From the NCBI GenBank assembly GCA_022360335.1, contig JAKSCZ010000207.1, positions 1 to 8,727 of the forward strand: DNA of 8,727 bases, written 5' to 3'. Made by a program: the position numbers and the translations under genes. Under the pieces are notes generated by a model. The model had not been told where the DNA came from. It did no database searches and saw nothing but the letters and a program-made list of their open reading frames with translations. Below, piece by piece: positions 6,478 to 8,727 of this stretch. Position 1 is the stretch's first letter; each line of letters opens with the position of its first letter. The stretch is from Pseudomonadota bacterium (lineage in GTDB: Bacteria; Pseudomonadota; Gammaproteobacteria; Steroidobacterales; Woeseiaceae).

Positions 6478-7733
6478 GGCCTCACTTGCCCGCTGCCGCG
6501 GACCACGTACTTGTAGCTCGTCAACTGCTCCGCGCCGACGGGACCGCGCGCGTGGATGCGCCCGGTCGCGATGCCGATCTCGGCCCCGAAGCCGAATTCG
6601 CCGCCATCGGCGAACTGCGTCGAGGCGTTGTGCATCACGATCGCCGAATCGACCTCACGCAGGAATTTCCCGGCCGCGGCAGCGTCCGCCGTGACGATGC
6701 TCTCCGTATGCGCCGATCCGTAGCGACGGATGTGGTCGATGGCCGCATCGATATCGTCGACGGCACGAATCGAGACGATCGCATCGAGGTACTCGGTCGA
6801 CCAGTCCGCGTCGCTCGCCGCCGCCGCCTCGGGCACGATCGACCGGACCGTCTCGTCGCCGCGTATCTCGCAGCCGGCCCCGAGCAGGGCCTCGCTGACG
6901 CCGGGCAGCAAGGTTTCGGCAACGTCCCTGTCGACGAGCAGCGTTTCGGCCGCCCCGCAGATACCGGTGCGCCGCATCTTCGCGTTGAGTACGACGTCGC
7001 GAGCGACGCCGGGGTCCGCCGCCGCGTGCAGGTAGACATGGCAGATACCCTCGAGGTGCCCGATGACCGGCACGCGCGCATCGTCCCGTACGCGCTCGAT
7101 CAGGCTCCTGCCGCCACGCGGTACGACGACGTCGACGAACGAAGCCATCGACGACAGCAGGAATCCGACCGCCTCGCGATCGGTCGTCGGCACCATCTGC
7201 ACCGCCGCCGCCGGCAGACCCGCCGCCTCGAGACCGTCGCGAAGGCACTCGTAGATTGCCGCGCTCGAACGAAAGCTCTCCGAGCCACCGCGCAGGATAG
7301 CGGCATTGCCCGACTTGATGCACAGGGCCGCGGCATCCGCCGTAACGTTCGGGCGGCTCTCGTAGACGATGCCGATGACGCCGAGCGGCACGGCCACGCG
7401 CTGGATCCGCAGACCGTTCGGGCGCACCCGGTCGTCGAGTACCCGGCCGAGCGGATCGTCGAGACCGATGACGGTCTCGATACCGGCCGCCATCGCCTCG
7501 ACGCGCCCGTCGTCGAGCATCAGGCGGTCGAGCATGGCGCTGCCCAGCCCCCGTTCGCGCGCCGCATCCGTATCCTGCCTGTTGGCATCGACGATGCGCG
7601 CAGCGCACCTGCGAAGCTCCGCGGCCGCGGCGGCCAGCGCCGCGTCGCGCTGCTCCCCCGCGGTCGCCGCCAGTGTCGTCGCCGCATCGCGGGCCGCCCT
7701 GCCCAACGCCGTCATCGTCGCTGCAATGTTCAT
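6474..7733 (-). CDS. proA: Gamma-glutamyl phosphate reductase (glutamate-5-semialdehyde dehydrogenase)
   Basis: The protein has 419 residues (E. coli ProA: 417). It reduces gamma-glutamyl phosphate to glutamate 5-semialdehyde with NADPH, the second step of proline synthesis in the cytoplasm. Visible motifs are YESRPNVT at 124-131, KSGNAAILRGG at 140-150, VPRGGRSLIERV at 204-215, HLEGICHVY at 226-234, and the active-site Cys259 in RRTGICGAAETLL. The end carries RGPVGAEQLTSYKY at 396-409. The ATG at 7733 is chosen because it lies 4 nt after the proB stop and gives the usual family length. An in-frame ATG at 7748 would overlap proB and has no better ribosome-binding site. The MRRTGICGA form around the cysteine differs from the NAKTQR-type form I associate with gammaproteobacteria and resembles alphaproteobacterial ProA. 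Confidence 0.97.
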   Translation of the reverse strand: MNIAATMTALGRAARDAATTLAATAGEQRDAALAAAAAELRRCAARIVDANRQDTDAARERGLGSAMLDRLMLDDGRVEAMAAGIETVIGLDDPLGRVLDDRVRPNGLRIQRVAVPLGVIGIVYESRPNVTADAAALCIKSGNAAILRGGSESFRSSAAIYECLRDGLEAAGLPAAAVQMVPTTDREAVGFLLSSMASFVDVVVPRGGRSLIERVRDDARVPVIGHLEGICHVYLHAAADPGVARDVVLNAKMRRTGICGAAETLLVDRDVAETLLPGVSEALLGAGCEIRGDETVRSIVPEAAAASDADWSTEYLDAIVSIRAVDDIDAAIDHIRRYGSAHTESIVTADAAAAGKFLREVDSAIVMHNASTQFADGGEFGFGAEIGIATGRIHARGPVGAEQLTSYKYVVRGSGQVRP

Positions 7734-7737
7734 CGTT

Positions 7738-8727
7738 TCAGCCGCCATTGTCGAAAAGCACCAGGTCGTCGCGGTGCACCATGACCGAACGACCGCGATA
7801 GCCGAGTTCGTTCTCGATCCGCTCCGACCGGCAGCCGGCAATCCGGCGCGCCTCGCCGTCGGAGTATTCCGCGAGGCCGCGGCCGAGTTCGGCGCCGTCG
7901 GGCCCGCTGATACCGACGACATCGCCGCGCCGGAAGTTTCCCGTCACGGCGACGACGCCGACGGGCAGCAGGCTGTTGCCGTTGCGCAGCGCCCTGACGG
8001 CGCCTTCGTCCACGACGAGTTCGCCCGGCACCTCCAGCATGCCTGCAAGCCACTGCTTGCGGGCCGCCGCAGGAGAACCCTCGGCGCGGAACAGCGTGCA
8101 CCGCGCACCGGACGAGAGTGCGCGCAGCGGGTGCCCGATCGTGCCGCTCGCTACGATCGTCGAGCAGCCGGCGTGCGTCGCGATGCGCGCAGCCAGAACC
8201 TTGGTGGCCATGCCGCCGCTCCCCACGTCCGAGCGCGTCTCACCGGCCATGGCCTGCACCTCGGCCGTGATCCCGACGACCTCGGGGATGTGCTCCGCAT
8301 CGGGGTCCCTGCCGGGGTCGGCCGTGTAAAAGCCGTCGACATCGGAAAGCAGCACGAGCGCATCGGCCATGACGAGCTGTGCGATCCGGGCTGCGAGCCG
8401 GTCGTTGTCGCCGTAGCGGATCTCTTCGGTCGCAACCGTGTCGTTTTCGTTGATGACCGGAACGACGGAGCGTTCGAGCAGGCGCGACAGCGTGCCGCGC
8501 GCATTCAGGAAGCGGCGCCGGTTCTCCGTGTCCTCGGGCGTCAGCAGCACCTGGGCCGCGCCGATTCCCTGCGTGCCGAGCGCCTCCTGGTAGGCGTGCA
8601 CGAGCTGGACCTGGCCGGCCGCCGCCGCAGCCTGCAGATCTTCCAGCCTGGCGCGGCGCGTGTCGATTCCCAGCACCGAGCTGCCGATGGCGATCGCGCC
8701 GGACGATACGATCAGGACCTCGTGGCC
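7738..8727 (-). CDS. proB: Glutamate 5-kinase, N-terminus outside the window
   Basis: The 329 residues in the window lack roughly the first 45 of the usual 370 or so. ProB phosphorylates glutamate at its gamma carboxyl, the feedback-controlled first step of proline synthesis. The kinase part shows SSGAIAIG at window residues 8-15, VVPVINENDTVAT at 88-100, YGDNDRLAARI at 105-115, LLSDVDGFYTADP at 126-138, and the nucleotide-binding GSGGMATK at 169-176. A complete PUA domain follows from about 236 to the end (GELVVDEGA, SLLPVGV, VTGNF, RGDVV). The frame is open to the window edge with SSGAIAIG upstream of any candidate start, so the gene begins before the window. Its stop lies 4 nt before the proA ATG. 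The PUA domain is the usual proteobacterial form; its role in regulation is inferred from the family. Confidence 0.96.
   Translation of the reverse strand, partial: GHEVLIVSSGAIAIGSSVLGIDTRRARLEDLQAAAAAGQVQLVHAYQEALGTQGIGAAQVLLTPEDTENRRRFLNARGTLSRLLERSVVPVINENDTVATEEIRYGDNDRLAARIAQLVMADALVLLSDVDGFYTADPGRDPDAEHIPEVVGITAEVQAMAGETRSDVGSGGMATKVLAARIATHAGCSTIVASGTIGHPLRALSSGARCTLFRAEGSPAAARKQWLAGMLEVPGELVVDEGAVRALRNGNSLLPVGVVAVTGNFRRGDVVGISGPDGAELGRGLAEYSDGEARRIAGCRSERIENELGYRGRSVMVHRDDLVLFDNGG

Noticed and set aside
7734..7922. 63-residue N-terminal extension of ProA
   Set aside because: It overlaps the PUA domain of proB and has no family similarity; ProA normally starts at about the chosen ATG.
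53..8697. GCGATCGC octamers (53-60, 2929-2936, 8690-8697) as a HIP1-like repeat
   Set aside because: Three copies in a GC-rich 8.7-kb window are too few to mean anything, and the other genes do not suggest a cyanobacterium.

Overview
The window is GC-rich bacterial DNA, about two thirds G+C by eye. It is packed with genes and fits a proteobacterium. The patatin/Omp85 protein is a Gram-negative outer-membrane type, so the organism has two membranes. The species cannot be named. I see no tRNA, rRNA, CRISPR array, insertion sequence or phage gene.

Right part (8727 down to 2658, minus strand): four genes run the same way with almost no space between them, which suggests one transcript. They are proB (its N-terminal end lies outside the window), proA, glpD and a plpD-like gene. 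The joins are a 4-nt gap, a 4-nt ATGA overlap and a 4-nt gap. ProB and ProA perform the first two steps of proline synthesis from glutamate. GlpD oxidises glycerol 3-phosphate into the quinone pool. The last gene encodes a secreted patatin phospholipase fused to one POTRA domain and an outer-membrane barrel (type Vd autotransporter layout). GlpD and the phospholipase could be linked through lipid turnover, but nothing in the sequence proves it.

Middle (2293 to 2661): a small plus-strand gene of 82 residues, with a good Shine-Dalgarno and a GTG start, converges on the phospholipase gene so tightly that the two stop codons overlap. I do not recognise its product. A 120-nt spacer separates it from a large divergent gene. 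The spacer holds a perfect 12-bp palindrome placed where both -35 elements would be expected.

Left part (2292 down to 1, minus strand): one uninterrupted reading frame of 764 codons runs off the edge of the window. It encodes an AAA/STAND-type P-loop ATPase with a winged-helix-like tail, one transmembrane helix, a helical stretch, a WD40-like blade, a proprotein-convertase P-domain, and the start of a further WD40 repeat. This is the most interesting object in the window. The P-domain appears to sit inside a beta-propeller, and the predicted topology puts the sensor part outside the inner membrane.
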